Made by a program: the position numbers and the translations under genes. A stretch of 64,000 nucleotides of DNA from Burkholderia ubonensis (GTDB lineage Bacteria > Pseudomonadota > Gammaproteobacteria > Burkholderiales > Burkholderiaceae). Numbering within the stretch: the first letter of the stretch is position 1; each line of letters opens with the position of its first letter. Location of the stretch: the NCBI RefSeq assembly GCF_001718695.1, contig NZ_CP013420.1, forward strand, positions 1,736,001-1,800,000, given 5' to 3'. Below, in pieces: positions 26,478 through 36,273 of this stretch. The notes beneath the pieces were generated by a model that was not told the origin of the DNA, did not search any database, and saw only the letters and a list, made by a program, of their open reading frames with translations.

Positions 26478-27773
26478 ATGAGTTTGATGACGAAGCTAGG
26501 TTTCAGGGCACTCGTGGCCTCGTGTCTGATTGCGGCGGGCAGCGCCGCCAACGCGCAGGTCAACGTGCTGATCACCGGCGTCGGTTCGACCCAGTTCCCC
26601 ATCGCCACCGCGAATTTCGCGAATGAGGCGGGCCTGCCGCAGCAGGTCACGTCGATCGTCCGCGCGGACCTCGCCCGCAGCGGCAAATTCACCAACATCG
26701 ACGCCGGCAGCACGCCGGTGCCCGAGACCGCATCGGTCGACCTCGGCGCATGGAAGGCCAAGGGCGCGAATGCGTTCGTCGCCGGCAGCGTGAACCGCGA
26801 CGCGAGCGGCCAGTACAAGGTCAACTTCATCCTGTACGACACCGTCAAGCAGCAAAGCCTCGGCGGCCTGTCGCTGACGGCGAACGACGGCACGCTGCGC
26901 ACGGCCGGCCACAAGATCGCCGACTACATCTACCAGAAGCTGCTCGGCACGCGCGGCGTGTTCGCGACGCGCCTGTCGTACGTGATCAAGTCCGGCAACC
27001 GCTACCAGCTGCAGATTTCCGATTCGGACGGCCAGAACCCGCGCATCGCGCTGTCGAGCACCGAGCCGATCATCTCGCCGGCGTGGTCGCCGAACGGCAC
27101 GAAGGTCGCCTATGTATCGTTCGAGCGCAAGAAGCCGATCGTCTACATCCACGACCTGCCGACCGGCCGCCGCTACATCGTTTCCGACCAGAAGGGCAAC
27201 AACAGCGCGCCGGCGTGGTCGCCGGACAGCCAGACGCTGTCGGTCGCGCTGTCGCTGACGGGCAACACGCAGATTTACGCGGTCAACTCGACCGGCGGCG
27301 GCCTGCGCCGGCTGACCCAAAGCAACTCGATCGACACCGAGCCGTTCTACTCTCCGGACGGCCGCTGGATCTACTTCACGAGCGATCGTGGCGGCGCGCC
27401 GCAAATCTACCGGATGCCCGCCCAGGGCGAAAGCGCCGGTGCGGCTCAGCGCGTGACCTTCACCGGCAGCTACAACACGAGCCCGCGCGTCAGCCCGGAC
27501 GGCAAGCTGCTCGCTTACATCTCCCGCACGGGCGGGGGCTTCAAGCTGTACGTTCAGGATCTGCAGACGGGCGCGGCGAACGCGATCACCAATACGAGTC
27601 ATGACGAGTCGCCCAGCTTCGCGGCGAATGGCCAATACCTTCTGTACGCCACCCAGTCGGGTGGGCGCAACGTGCTGGCCGCCGTCCCATCCGACGGCAG
27701 TGCGCCGCCGCAGATTCTGTCCGTCCAGGGCGGCTCCGTACGCGAGCCGTCGTGGGGACCCTTCATGCAATGA
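26478..27773 (+). CDS. tolB: Tol-Pal system protein TolB
   Basis: Periplasmic beta-propeller protein of 431 residues that docks Pal. A Sec signal peptide ([21 protein letters not shown], cleavage after ANA) is followed by an N-terminal domain ([20 protein letters not shown]) and a propeller with repeated motifs such as [42 protein letters not shown] and [16 protein letters not shown]. The ATG at 26478 is chosen; an ATG three codons in is an alternative. It lies between tolA and pal. Confidence 0.96.
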   Translation: MSLMTKLGFRALVASCLIAAGSAANAQVNVLITGVGSTQFPIATANFANEAGLPQQVTSIVRADLARSGKFTNIDAGSTPVPETASVDLGAWKAKGANAFVAGSVNRDASGQYKVNFILYDTVKQQSLGGLSLTANDGTLRTAGHKIADYIYQKLLGTRGVFATRLSYVIKSGNRYQLQISDSDGQNPRIALSSTEPIISPAWSPNGTKVAYVSFERKKPIVYIHDLPTGRRYIVSDQKGNNSAPAWSPDSQTLSVALSLTGNTQIYAVNSTGGGLRRLTQSNSIDTEPFYSPDGRWIYFTSDRGGAPQIYRMPAQGESAGAAQRVTFTGSYNTSPRVSPDGKLLAYISRTGGGFKLYVQDLQTGAANAITNTSHDESPSFAANGQYLLYATQSGGRNVLAAVPSDGSAPPQILSVQGGSVREPSWGPFMQ

Positions 27774-27788
27774 CCAAGGAGAGTAACC

Positions 27789-28298
27789 ATGATGTCGAAA
27801 AAAGTTCGTCTGGCCCTGGCCGTGATGATGGTCGGCGCGCTGGCAGCATGCAAGTCGGGCGTGAAGCTCGACGAGAAGGCCAACGCCGGTGCAATGAGCA
27901 CCCAGCCGAACCCCGAGAACGTCGCGCAAGTGACGGTCGATCCGCTGAACGACCCGAACAGCCCGCTCGCGAAGCGCAGCATCTACTTCGATTTCGACAG
28001 CTACTCGGTGAAGGATGAGTATCAGCCGCTGATGCAGCAGCACGCGCAGTACCTGAAGAGCCATCCGCAGCGTCACGTGCTGATCCAGGGCAACACCGAC
28101 GAACGCGGCACCAGCGAGTACAACCTCGCGCTGGGCCAGAAGCGTGCGGAAGCCGTCCGCCGCGCGATGGCGCTGCTCGGTGTCGCCGATTCGCAAATGG
28201 AAGCCGTGAGCCTCGGCAAGGAAAAGCCGCAGGCAGCGGGTCACGACGAGGCATCGTGGGCGCAGAACCGCCGCTCGGATCTCGTCTACCAACAGTAA
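27789..28298 (+). CDS. pal: peptidoglycan-associated lipoprotein Pal
   Basis: Outer-membrane lipoprotein of 169 residues. The signal sequence ends in a lipobox (VGALAAC) so Cys21 is lipidated. The C-terminal OmpA-like domain binds peptidoglycan, with IYFDFDSYSVKDEY, NTDERGTSEYNLALGQKRAEAVRRAM and the closing WAQNRRSDLVY. The residue after the lipid Cys is Lys. It starts 15 bp after tolB and precedes cpoB. Confidence 0.97.
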   Translation: MMSKKVRLALAVMMVGALAACKSGVKLDEKANAGAMSTQPNPENVAQVTVDPLNDPNSPLAKRSIYFDFDSYSVKDEYQPLMQQHAQYLKSHPQRHVLIQGNTDERGTSEYNLALGQKRAEAVRRAMALLGVADSQMEAVSLGKEKPQAAGHDEASWAQNRRSDLVYQQ

Positions 28299-28317
28299 GT
28301 GACGGAAGGTTAGCTGT

Positions 28318-29067
28318 ATGACGCACCGTGAATCCTGGCTGCGCGTGGCCGCAGCCCTGTGCGTCGTCGGCGCGGCGTGGTCGGCCGCGCCGGCGCACGC
28401 CGGCATGTTCGACGACAACGAGGCGCGCCGCGCCGTGCTCGATCTGCGCAGCAAGAGCGACAATCTTGCGAACCAGCTCGCGGCCGCGCAACGCACGATC
28501 CTCGATCAGACCGCCCGCCTCGACCAGCTGAACCAGCAGGTCGCGACGCTGCGCGGCGAGAACGAGGATCTGACGAACCGCCTCACGACGCTGGAACGTC
28601 AGCAGAAGGAGTACTACACCGATCTCGATACGCGGCTCAAGAAGTTCGAGCCGGAGCAGAAGACGGTCGACGGTGTCGAAGGCACCGTTCAGCCGGGCGA
28701 GACGGATGCGTTCAATGCGGCGCAGCAGCAGTTCCGCGACGGCAACTTCAAGGCTGCCGCCGCGTCGTTTCGCAGCTTCATCGCGAAGTATCCGCAGAGC
28801 CCCTACCAGCCGAGCGCGCAGTACTGGCTCGGTAATGCGCAGTACGCGCTGCGCGACTACCGCGGCTCGACGGCGACGTGGCAGGGCATCGTGAGCAAGT
28901 TCCCGCAGCATCCGCGTGCAGCCGACGCGCTCGTCGCGATCGGTACGAACCAGCTCGAGCAAGGCCAGAAGGCGGCGGCGAAGAAGAGCTTCGAACAGGT
29001 CGTTTCGCAGTACAACGGAACGAGCGCGGCGCAGACGGCGCAGGGCAAGATCGAGAGCATCAAGTAA
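28318..29067 (+). CDS. cpoB: cell division coordinator CpoB (YbgF)
   Basis: Periplasmic protein of 249 residues that links Tol-Pal to PBP1B. A signal peptide ends near AAPAHAGM; then comes a trimerising coiled coil (SKSDNLANQLAAAQRTILDQ and following, about residues 40-100) and three C-terminal TPR repeats (FNAAQQQFRDGNFKAAAASF, YWLGNAQYALRDYRGS, AIGTNQLEQGQKAAAKKSF). It ends 18 bp before the tRNA-Lys promoter. Confidence 0.94.
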   Translation: MTHRESWLRVAAALCVVGAAWSAAPAHAGMFDDNEARRAVLDLRSKSDNLANQLAAAQRTILDQTARLDQLNQQVATLRGENEDLTNRLTTLERQQKEYYTDLDTRLKKFEPEQKTVDGVEGTVQPGETDAFNAAQQQFRDGNFKAAAASFRSFIAKYPQSPYQPSAQYWLGNAQYALRDYRGSTATWQGIVSKFPQHPRAADALVAIGTNQLEQGQKAAAKKSFEQVVSQYNGTSAAQTAQGKIESIK

Positions 29068-29084
29068 ATCGTCGCGACGGGTCG

Positions 29085-29113
29085 TTGACAGGTATACGAC
29101 CCGCCGCTATAAT
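29085..29113 (+). promoter_or_regulatory. consensus sigma-70 promoter of tRNA-Lys
   Basis: TTGACA at 29085-29090 and TATAAT at 29108-29113 are separated by exactly 17 bp, a textbook sigma-70 promoter, ending 12 bp before the tRNA. A GC-rich segment between -10 and the tRNA is absent. Confidence 0.9.
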
Positions 29114-29125
29114 CTTTTGCTCTTT

Positions 29126-29201
29126 GGGTCGTTAGCTCAGTTGGTAGAGCAGCGGACTTTTAATCCGTTGGTCGCGTGTTCGAGTCACGCACGGCCTACC
29201 A
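29126..29201 (+). tRNA. tRNA-Lys (anticodon UUU)
   Basis: The 76-nt cloverleaf has acceptor arms GGGTCGT and ACGGCCT (one G-U pair), D-loop TTAGCTCAGTTGGTAGAGCA, anticodon loop CTTTTAA with anticodon TTT, T-arm GTGTTCGAGTCAC, and an encoded CCA end. It follows its own promoter and is followed closely by an intrinsic terminator. Confidence 0.97.
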
Positions 29202-29208
29202 AGGATGT

Positions 29209-29245
29209 AAAAAAGGGGCTTCCGGGAAACCGGAAGCCCCTTTTT
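29209..29245 (+). terminator. intrinsic terminator after tRNA-Lys
   Basis: A stem AAAAAGGGGCTTCCGG / CCGGAAGCCCCTTTTT closes around a short GAAA-type loop and ends in five Ts, 8 bp after the tRNA. Confidence 0.93.
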
Positions 29246-29299
29246 CATTGATGCTCGCCGGTTGAGTCCCCGGGCTGCCGCGGCCGCGTCTCCATCGCC

Positions 29300-29736
29300 C
29301 TACCCGTTCTCCGACATCCTCGCCGCGACGACCACGCTCGTTCGCGTCATCCTGCACGCTGCGTGCGCAGCCATCGCCGCAGCGTCGCACCGAGCACCGC
29401 ACGGAACGCCTGCTCCGAGTGCGAGCCGAGCGCTAACCCGATCGCCGCTTCGCCCGCGCCGCGTCTGCTGCAGGAACGCGCCACGCGCGCATCGTCCGGC
29501 TCCCCACGACGAACGGGCCAATACCCTTCCACGGAAATGTCGCGCCGAGATCGACCGGCAACAGATGAAACGCGACCATGCGACATCGCGAGCGGACGGT
29601 CGACGCCGGCCCGGGCAAGGCCGCCGCATGCATCCTTCACCTCGACGTGACTTCCTGCCCGACGACAACCATCGACGCCACGCGTCCATGAGACGTTTAC
29701 GCCAAAAATGTCGCTATCGGCTATCGAAACCCTCAT
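29300..29736 (-). pseudogene. possible decayed AraC-family regulator
   Basis: No intact gene occupies 29248-29810. On the minus strand, three frames each hold fragments of one protein-like sequence. One ends with IGLALGSHSEQAFRAVLGAT, resembling the second helix-turn-helix of AraC regulators; another holds HLLPVDLGATFPW of possible cupin-domain origin. The pieces cannot be joined without frame changes and stops. AraC-type regulators are often divergent from CMD-family genes, as here. I infer a degraded remnant; chance resemblance cannot be excluded. Confidence 0.35.
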
Positions 29737-29810
29737 CCGTAACGCCCAGAATAGCCATGCATCGCCCGAGATCGCGGCACCAGCCGCTCAACCCATCCAA
29801 AGGACGCATC

Positions 29811-30140
29811 ATGCTGAACTGGAACGAATATCGCAAGGAACTCTCGACGCGCATCGGCGATCTGGCGAAGTTGTCGCCCGATACGCTCGCCGGCTACCAG
29901 GCGCTGGCCGGCGCCGGCGCGAAGACCGGCCATCTCGACGCGAAGACGCGCGAGCTGATCGCGCTCGCCGTCGCGGTCACGACGCGCTGCGACGGCTGTA
30001 TCGCCGTGCACACGGCCGAAGCCGCCAGGCACGGCGCGACGAAGGAGGAAGTGGCGGAAGCGCTCGGCGTGGCGGTCGCGCTGAACGCGGGCGCCACGCT
30101 CGTCTATTCGGCGCGCGTGATGGATGCGATGGGCGACTGA
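29811..30140 (+). CDS. carboxymuconolactone decarboxylase family protein (AhpD-like)
   Basis: A 109-residue all-helical CMD/AhpD-fold protein. The core is LDAKTRELIALAVAVTTRCDGCIAVHTAEAARHG: two Cys residues in a CxxC and a His complete a disulfide redox centre, typical of AhpD-like antioxidant proteins rather than true decarboxylases. The ATG at 29811 has a fair Shine-Dalgarno (AAAGGA) and opens with the family start LNWNEYRKEL. No protocatechuate pathway genes are near. Confidence 0.88.
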   Translation: MLNWNEYRKELSTRIGDLAKLSPDTLAGYQALAGAGAKTGHLDAKTRELIALAVAVTTRCDGCIAVHTAEAARHGATKEEVAEALGVAVALNAGATLVYSARVMDAMGD

Positions 30141-30256
30141 CGCGCGCGCCGCGTAGCCGCCGAATCGTCACCCGACGATCGCGGCGGCCAGTCCAGCGGG
30201 CCGGCCGCCGCGAACTCCGCTACCATGCGCGACAGTTCATCGCGAAGGAGCGCCCC

Positions 30257-31090
30257 ATGTGCCGCTGGCTCGCCTACACGGGCAACCCGATCCACCTCGA
30301 GACCGTCCTGTTCCGTGCGAAGCATTCGCTGATCGACCAGAGCCTGCATTCGGAGCTGGGCGCGACGACCACCAACGGCGACGGCTTCGGCATCGGCTGG
30401 TACGGCCACCCGGACGAACTCCCGTTCCGCTACCGCTCCGTGCATCCCGCGTGGAACGATCGCAACCTGCGCGAAGCCGCGCGTGCGATCCGCTCGCGGA
30501 TGTTCGTCGCGCACATCCGCGCGGCGACCGCCACGCCGGTGCAGGAAACCAACTGCCATCCGTTCCGGCACGGCCGCTGGCTGTTCGCGCACAACGGCCT
30601 GATCCGCGATCTGCCGAAGCTGCACCGCGACCTCGCGATGAAGATCGATCCGGCGCTGTTCCCGACGATCGAAGGGTCGACCGATTCGGAGCTGATGTTC
30701 CGCCTCGCGCTGACGTTCGGCCTCGAACAGTCGCCGCTGCCGGCGCTCGAGCGGATGGCCGGCATCATCGAGGACATCGCCGCGCGGCACCGCGTGGACC
30801 TGCCGCTCAACATGACGGTCTGCGTGACCGACGGCGAGCAGATCATCTCGGTCCGCTACTCGAGCGAGCGGCAATCGCGCTCGCTGTTCCACAGCACGTC
30901 GTTCCGGCACCTGCACGAACTGTATCCGCACAATCCGCGCATCGCCGAAGCGGGTGACGATGCGTTCATGGTGCTGTCCGAGCCGCTCGTCGACCTGCGC
31001 GGCGCGTGGGAGGAAATTCCGGAAAGCACGGCGATCGTCGCGCATGGGGCCGATGTACAGCAGCGGCCATTCAATCCAAGGCACAAGTGA
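30257..31090 (+). CDS. class II glutamine amidotransferase (YafJ/EgtC-like)
   Basis: A 277-residue Ntn-hydrolase with the N-terminal nucleophile Cys2 (MCRWLAYTG). Other family features are ATTTNGDGFGIGWYG, HIRAATATPVQETNCHPF and LFAHNGLIRD, which form the glutamine-binding pocket. Stand-alone members of this group include YafJ and EgtC (ergothioneine amidohydrolase). No egtB or egtD is adjacent, so the substrate is undetermined. A GAAGGAG Shine-Dalgarno precedes the ATG. Confidence 0.87.
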   Translation: MCRWLAYTGNPIHLETVLFRAKHSLIDQSLHSELGATTTNGDGFGIGWYGHPDELPFRYRSVHPAWNDRNLREAARAIRSRMFVAHIRAATATPVQETNCHPFRHGRWLFAHNGLIRDLPKLHRDLAMKIDPALFPTIEGSTDSELMFRLALTFGLEQSPLPALERMAGIIEDIAARHRVDLPLNMTVCVTDGEQIISVRYSSERQSRSLFHSTSFRHLHELYPHNPRIAEAGDDAFMVLSEPLVDLRGAWEEIPESTAIVAHGADVQQRPFNPRHK

Positions 31091-31595
31091 CGCGCTTTTC
31101 TCGGAATATCAGTCACTTGCCGAGGGCGCGGCATTGCGCCAGGGGATATTTATCCGCGGAAATTCGCGGCGTAAAACCTCGCGCAAAAAATATGATTCTA
31201 AAATCCTCGAGATTGACATCCGATTAACGAACCATCTTGCGGCCCCATTTTAATCTGGCAATTCTATTTAAAACGGAAATACTCGCCACCGCATTATCCG
31301 TGCCGAAATGGAAAGTCACGCCATTACGCGCGCGATACGCTGATGCGATGTCAGCCATACCGGGCAAGGCGGCGGCAATAATGCCTGGGTTCGTTTCAAT
31401 TCGATTACCACCCTTATTTCAAATTGTTACGCAGTCCGTGGAAATTGCCAGTCGCGCACCCTCCGCTGCAATATTTCGTAATAAGATAGGAAATTTACGA
31501 GACATCGAAAAGCACGTTACAATCGGCCGACATTGCGATCGACAGATCGACTCAAAACAAAATTGCCCCTCGATTTTCGGCATATCGGCTCTGAA
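31091..31595. other. AT-rich non-coding island before cysC
   Basis: Roughly 500 bp whose composition is plainly lower in GC than all neighbours (runs such as TTTTAATCTGG and ATTCTATTTAAAACGG). Frames present do not look like proteins, and I see no inverted-repeat ends, integrase or IS remnant. It may carry a regulatory leader or mark an old insertion together with the solitary cysC gene. Confidence 0.55.
31494..31523 (+). promoter_or_regulatory. candidate promoter of cysC
   Basis: TTTACG (31494-31499) and TACAAT (31518-31523) are spaced by 18 bp, a moderate sigma-70 match inside the AT-rich block, ending 72 bp before the cysC ATG. Confidence 0.4.
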
Positions 31596-32183
31596 ATGAA
31601 TCATCCTGCCAATCCTTCTCCGCCCGATCCATTGTCCGGCGGCCGCAGCGCATTTTCGGGCCCGAACCCGCGCCCGTTCGTCGTGTGGCTGACGGGCGTG
31701 TCGGGCGCCGGCAAGTCCACGCTCGCCAGCTTGCTGAAGCTGCAGCTGGACGCGCTCGGGCATCGAACTTATCTGCTCGACGGCGACACGCTGCGCGAAG
31801 GGTTGAACCGGGATCTCGGCTTCAGCGATGCCGACCGGCGCGAGAACATCCGACGCACGGCCGAAGTGGCGCGGCTGATGACGGATGCGGGCTTCATCGT
31901 GATCGCCGCGCTGATCTCGCCGTTCGCGGACGCACGCGCCCAAGCGCGTGCGCGCTTCGCGCCCGGCACCTTCGTCGAGGTATTCGTCGACGTGGCGCTG
32001 GAGGTTGCCGAGGCACGCGATCCGAAGGGGCTGTACGTGTTGGCGCGACGCGGAACCATCCAGCAATTCACCGGCATCGGCTCGCCGTACGAGCAACCGG
32101 AGTCGCCCGAAGTACACGTGAGGACGGCGGAGGCGAGCCCCGACGCCTGCGTGGCCGAGATCATGCGGCAATTGCCGTTGTAG
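31596..32183 (+). CDS. cysC: adenylylsulfate kinase
   Basis: Cytoplasmic APS kinase that phosphorylates adenosine 5'-phosphosulfate to PAPS. The 195-residue protein has the Walker A motif GVSGAGKST at about residues 35-43, then LLDGDTLREGLNRDLGFS and REN-IRR of the APS site, and ISPFADAR. The first 25 or so residues are a Pro/Ser-rich extension. Unlike most cysC genes it is not next to cysDN or cysH, so it may supply PAPS to a dedicated sulfotransferase or be accessory. It is preceded by an AT-rich block. Confidence 0.93.
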   Translation: MNHPANPSPPDPLSGGRSAFSGPNPRPFVVWLTGVSGAGKSTLASLLKLQLDALGHRTYLLDGDTLREGLNRDLGFSDADRRENIRRTAEVARLMTDAGFIVIAALISPFADARAQARARFAPGTFVEVFVDVALEVAEARDPKGLYVLARRGTIQQFTGIGSPYEQPESPEVHVRTAEASPDACVAEIMRQLPL

Positions 32184-32356
32184 GCCGCGCTCGCACTGCA
32201 AGCATCGAGACACCATTGCGGCGAGCACGCGCAACACATCGACTGCGGCGCGCCCCGCATCCGGGTCGTCCGGTCATCCACGGCAGCGGCTGCACGTCGA
32301 TTCCTTCGTCGAGCGCCGCATGCGCCGCCTGCGCACCCGCACCGCAACCAATGCAC

Positions 32357-32396
32357 AAAAAAGCGGGGCAGCTCCCGTCGAGCTGCCCCGCTTTTT
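32357..32396. terminator. bidirectional terminator between cysC and dedA
   Basis: A 16-bp perfect stem, AAAAAGCGGGGCAGCT and its complement, around a seven-base loop, with A-run on the left and T-run on the right, lies between convergent genes. Confidence 0.93.
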
Positions 32397-32423
32397 ACTT
32401 CAATCGACAGAAACCGCGCCTGC

Positions 32424-33107
32424 TCAGCGTCCGCCCGTCTTCTGCGTGCTGCCCGACTGCCGCCCGCGCACGAGCTTCCACAGCGCGCCGAACGCGACCG
32501 GCACGGCCGCCGCGCCGATCCCGGCCAGCACGATCACGTTCAGGTACTGGCGAACGAAGGGAATGTTGCCGAAGAAGTAGCCGAGCAGCACGAGCAGCAG
32601 CACCCAGATCAGCGCGCCGAGCACGTTGAAGAGCTGGAAGCGCGTAACGCTCATCGACGACGCGCCTGCGACGAACGGCGCGAAGGTCCGCACCACCGGG
32701 ATGAAGCGCGCGAGCACGATCGTCTTGCCGCCGTGCCTGTCGTAGAAGCTGTGGGTCTTCTGCAGCGCCGCGCGGTCGAGGAAGCGCTCGAGCACCGGAA
32801 TGTGCGTATTGAAGACCTTCGGCCCGATCCAGCGGCCGATCAGGTAATTGACGGTGTTGCCGGTGATCGCCGCGACGAGCAGCAGCACGATCAGCGCGCC
32901 GACGTTCATTTCGCCGGTCGCCGCGAACGCGCCGCCGATGAACAGCAGCGAATCGCCCGGCAGGAACGGAAACACGACGAGGCCCGTTTCGCAGAACACG
33001 ATCAGGAACAGCACCAGATACACCCAGGCGCCGTATTGCCGGATGAAGTCGCCGAGGAATGCGTCGATGTGCAGGACGAGATTGACGAAATGAAGCAGCG
33101 TATCCAA
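32424..33107 (-). CDS. DedA family membrane protein
   Basis: A 227-residue inner-membrane protein of the DedA/SNARE-associated (VTT-domain) family. Signatures are ETGLVVFPFLPGDSLLFIGG near residues 40-60, then a re-entrant region GNTVNYLIGRWIGPKVFN, and ARFIPVVRTFAPFVAGASSM with the conserved Arg. Members act as lipid scramblases for undecaprenyl phosphate or phospholipids and support proton homeostasis and polymyxin tolerance, known for Burkholderia homologues. Monocistronic; divergent from mutL. Confidence 0.92.
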   Translation of the reverse strand: MDTLLHFVNLVLHIDAFLGDFIRQYGAWVYLVLFLIVFCETGLVVFPFLPGDSLLFIGGAFAATGEMNVGALIVLLLVAAITGNTVNYLIGRWIGPKVFNTHIPVLERFLDRAALQKTHSFYDRHGGKTIVLARFIPVVRTFAPFVAGASSMSVTRFQLFNVLGALIWVLLLVLLGYFFGNIPFVRQYLNVIVLAGIGAAAVPVAFGALWKLVRGRQSGSTQKTGGR

Positions 33108-33281
33108 ATGCGGTTCCTTCAGGGCAGGCAGGCCGGTGACGGCACAAAGGGCGGAATCGCCCGCCCGGCAAGGGCGGCGCGTGAAACGCAGTCATCATAC
33201 CGAAACTCCCTTAAGGCTCCGTGAAAAAACGTAACGGATCGCCGGCCCGGCGCGCGCCGGCGGCCTCGCTATAATTCGGCC

Positions 33282-35276
33282 ATGTCCGAATTCACCGAAA
33301 CGGCCGCGGGCGCCACGCCCGCCGCTGATCCGCACTATCCGCACTCGCCGCGCCCGCTGCGCGCGATCCAGCCCCTGCCCGACCAGCTGATCAGCCAGAT
33401 CGCCGCGGGCGAAGTCGTCGAGCGTCCGGCGTCGGTCGTCAAGGAGCTGCTGGAGAACGCGCTCGACGCCGGCGCGAACACGCTGCGCATCGTGCTCGAG
33501 GAAGGCGGCGTCAAGCGCATCTCGATCACCGACGACGGCTGCGGGATCCCGCCCGGCGAGCTGCCGCTCGCGCTGATGCGCCACGCGACGAGCAAGATCC
33601 GCTCGCTCGAGGAGCTCGAAGCGGTCGCGACGCTCGGGTTCCGCGGCGAAGCGCTCGCGTCGATCGCGTCGGTCGCCGAGATGTTCATCACGAGCCGCAC
33701 GGCCGATGCGGCGCACGCGACGCGCATCGACGCACAGACCGGCGTGCTCGCCCCCGCCGCCGGCGCGGTCGGCACGACGATCGAGGTGCGCGAGCTGTAC
33801 TTCAACACGCCCGCGCGGCGCAAGTTCCTGAAGAGCGAGCAGACCGAGTTCGGCCATTGCGTCGAAATGATCCGCCGCGCGGCGCTCGCGCGGCCGGACG
33901 TCGCGATCTCGGTGCTGCACAACGGCAAGGCCGTCGAGCACTGGAACGCGACCGAGCCCACGCAGCGGGTCGCGAAGATCCTCGGCGAAGGCTTCGCGAC
34001 CGCGTACCTGCCGCTCGACGAGCGCGCCGGGCCGCTGGCCGTCTACGGCTGCGCCGGGCTGCCGACCGCGAGCCGCGGCCGCGCCGACCAGCAGTATTTC
34101 TTCGTGAACGGCCGCTTCGTGCGCGACAAGCTGCTGACGCACGCGGTGCGCGCCGCATACGAGGACGTGCTGCACGGCGACCGCTACCCGTCCTACGTGC
34201 TGTTCCTCGACCTGCCGCCCGAGGCCGTCGACGTGAACGTGCACCCGTCGAAGATCGAGGTGCGGTTCCGCGATTCGCGCTCGATCCACCAGTACGTGTT
34301 CCATGCGGTGCAGCGCGCGCTGGCCCGCCATGCGGGCGCGTCGCCCGAAACCACCGCCGGCGGCCACGCCGCACACATCGCAGCGGCGCCGGGCCCCGCT
34401 TCGTTCCAGGGCACGCCGCTCGGCCAGGCGGCGAGCGGCGGCGGCAGCCCCGCGCCCACGCCGTCGCAAGGCAGCACGTGGCTGCGCCAGGCGCGGATGA
34501 CGCAAGGCACGCTGCCCGTCGCGCAGCCGCTCGCGCTCTACGACGCGCTGTTCGGCCGCAAGGACAGCGGCGCGGGCACGCCGGCCGGCACCACGGCGGT
34601 CGCGCATGACGCAGCCGACGCCGGCGACGCGCCGACCGCACCGCTGGCGGGATTCGCCGCCGCGCCGTCGCTCGCCCGCACCGCGTACGACGACCAGCCG
34701 CTCGGCTTCGCGCTCGGCCAGATCCACGGCATCTACGTGCTCGCGCAGAACGCGCACGGGCTCGTGATCGTCGACATGCATGCGGCGCACGAGCGGATCC
34801 TGTACGAACAGTTCAAGCATGCGCTCGCCGACCGCTCGGTCGCGGTGCAGGCGCTGCTGCTGCCGGTGTCGATGAACGCGACGCCGGTCGAGATCGGCAC
34901 CGTCGAAGAGGAGCGCGAGACGCTCGAATCGCTCGGCTTCGACCTCGCGGTGCTGTCGCCGACGACGCTCGCGATCCGCGCGGTGCCCGCGCTGCTGAAG
35001 GACGCGGACCTGCAGGCGCTCGCGCGCGCGGTGCTCGCCGACCTGCACGCGTTCGGCGGCTCGCGCGTGCTCACCGAGCGCCAGCACGAGCTGCTCGGCA
35101 CGCTCGCCTGCCATCACGCGGTGCGCGCGAACCGCCGCCTCACGCTCGACGAGATGAACGCGCTGCTGCGCCAGATGGAAGCGACCGAACGCGCGGACCA
35201 GTGCAACCACGGCCGGCCGACCTGGTACCAGCTCACGCTCGGCGACCTCGACCGCCTGTTCATGCGCGGCCAATGA
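33282..35276 (+). CDS. mutL: DNA mismatch repair protein MutL
   Basis: GHKL ATPase linking MutS recognition to strand removal, 664 residues. N-terminal motifs: [38 protein letters not shown] and [10 protein letters not shown]. The C-terminal dimerisation domain begins after a Pro/Ala/Gly-rich linker (about residues 350-470) and includes [17 protein letters not shown] and the closing [11 protein letters not shown]. The reading frame is uninterrupted, so the strain should not be a mutL mutator. The end overlaps miaA by 4 bp. Confidence 0.96.
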   Translation: MSEFTETAAGATPAADPHYPHSPRPLRAIQPLPDQLISQIAAGEVVERPASVVKELLENALDAGANTLRIVLEEGGVKRISITDDGCGIPPGELPLALMRHATSKIRSLEELEAVATLGFRGEALASIASVAEMFITSRTADAAHATRIDAQTGVLAPAAGAVGTTIEVRELYFNTPARRKFLKSEQTEFGHCVEMIRRAALARPDVAISVLHNGKAVEHWNATEPTQRVAKILGEGFATAYLPLDERAGPLAVYGCAGLPTASRGRADQQYFFVNGRFVRDKLLTHAVRAAYEDVLHGDRYPSYVLFLDLPPEAVDVNVHPSKIEVRFRDSRSIHQYVFHAVQRALARHAGASPETTAGGHAAHIAAAPGPASFQGTPLGQAASGGGSPAPTPSQGSTWLRQARMTQGTLPVAQPLALYDALFGRKDSGAGTPAGTTAVAHDAADAGDAPTAPLAGFAAAPSLARTAYDDQPLGFALGQIHGIYVLAQNAHGLVIVDMHAAHERILYEQFKHALADRSVAVQALLLPVSMNATPVEIGTVEEERETLESLGFDLAVLSPTTLAIRAVPALLKDADLQALARAVLADLHAFGGSRVLTERQHELLGTLACHHAVRANRRLTLDEMNALLRQMEATERADQCNHGRPTWYQLTLGDLDRLFMRGQ

Positions 35277-36247
35277 GCGTGTCGCAGTCTCCCGCTCAAA
35301 CGACGATCGCCTGCCTGCTCGGGCCCACCGCGTCCGGCAAGACGGCCGCGGCGCTGGCGCTCGCGGCACGCCGGCCGATCGAGATCGTCAGCGTCGATTC
35401 GGCGCTCGTCTACCGCGACATGGACATCGGCACCGCGAAGCCGACCCGCGACGAGCGCGCGCGCGCGCCGCATCACCTGATCGACATCATCGACCCGGCC
35501 GACGCGTATTCGGCCGCCCAATTCCGCGCCGACGCGCTGCGGCTGATCGGCGAGATCGCCGCGCGCGGCCGCACGCCGCTGCTCGCCGGCGGCACGATGC
35601 TGTACTACAAGGCGCTGACGCAGGGGCTGAACGACCTGCCGTCCGCGGACCCGGCCGTGCGCGCGGAACTCGACGCGGATGCCGCGCGCGACGGCTGGCC
35701 GGCCCTCCACGCGCGGCTTGCGCAGGTCGACCCGGAGACGGCCGCGCGCCTCGCGCCGAACGATTCGCAGCGCATCCAGCGCGCGCTCGAAGTCTTCATG
35801 CTGAGCGGCCGGCCGATGTCGGCGCTGCTCGCCGCGCCGCCGCGCGCGGACGATGCGGCGGCCCGCTACCGGTTCGTGCCGGTCGCGCTCGAGCCGTCCG
35901 ACCGCGCGGTGCTGCACGCGCGGATCGCGCAGCGCTTCGACGCGATGCTCGATGCGGGCTTCATCGACGAGGTCGAGCGGCTGCGCCGCCGCGACGACCT
36001 GCATCTCGGGCTGGCGTCGATGCGCTGCGTCGGCTACCGGCAGGCATGGGAATTCCTCGACGGGGCGACCGACTATCGGACGATGCGCGACAAGGGCATC
36101 TTCGCGACGCGCCAGCTGTGCAAGCGGCAGCTCACCTGGCTGCGCGCGATGCCGGAGCGGATCGTCGTCGACTGCGTCGCGGCCGATGCGGCCGCGCGAG
36201 CGGTCGACGCGCTCGAACGCGTGCTCGACGGCCTCGCCGCGCGCTGA
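35273..36247 (+). CDS. miaA: tRNA dimethylallyltransferase MiaA
   Basis: Transfers the dimethylallyl group to A37 of tRNAs that read UNN codons. The 324-residue protein opens with the P-loop [14 protein letters not shown], then [21 protein letters not shown] and [16 protein letters not shown] for tRNA and DMAPP binding, and [15 protein letters not shown] near the C-terminus. The ATG overlaps the mutL stop, so the two are coupled as in most proteobacteria. Confidence 0.95.
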   Translation: MSVSQSPAQTTIACLLGPTASGKTAAALALAARRPIEIVSVDSALVYRDMDIGTAKPTRDERARAPHHLIDIIDPADAYSAAQFRADALRLIGEIAARGRTPLLAGGTMLYYKALTQGLNDLPSADPAVRAELDADAARDGWPALHARLAQVDPETAARLAPNDSQRIQRALEVFMLSGRPMSALLAAPPRADDAAARYRFVPVALEPSDRAVLHARIAQRFDAMLDAGFIDEVERLRRRDDLHLGLASMRCVGYRQAWEFLDGATDYRTMRDKGIFATRQLCKRQLTWLRAMPERIVVDCVAADAAARAVDALERVLDGLAAR

Positions 36248-36273
36248 CGCGCCCGCGTCGCGAGCCGCCGCAC

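Noticed and set aside
29811..30140. Protocatechuate-pathway 4-carboxymuconolactone decarboxylase
   Set aside because: The CxxC redox centre and lack of pca neighbours fit an AhpD-like protein instead.
31091..31595. Insertion sequence or integron remnant
   Set aside because: Only low GC content; no inverted-repeat ends, target duplication or transposase fragments seen.
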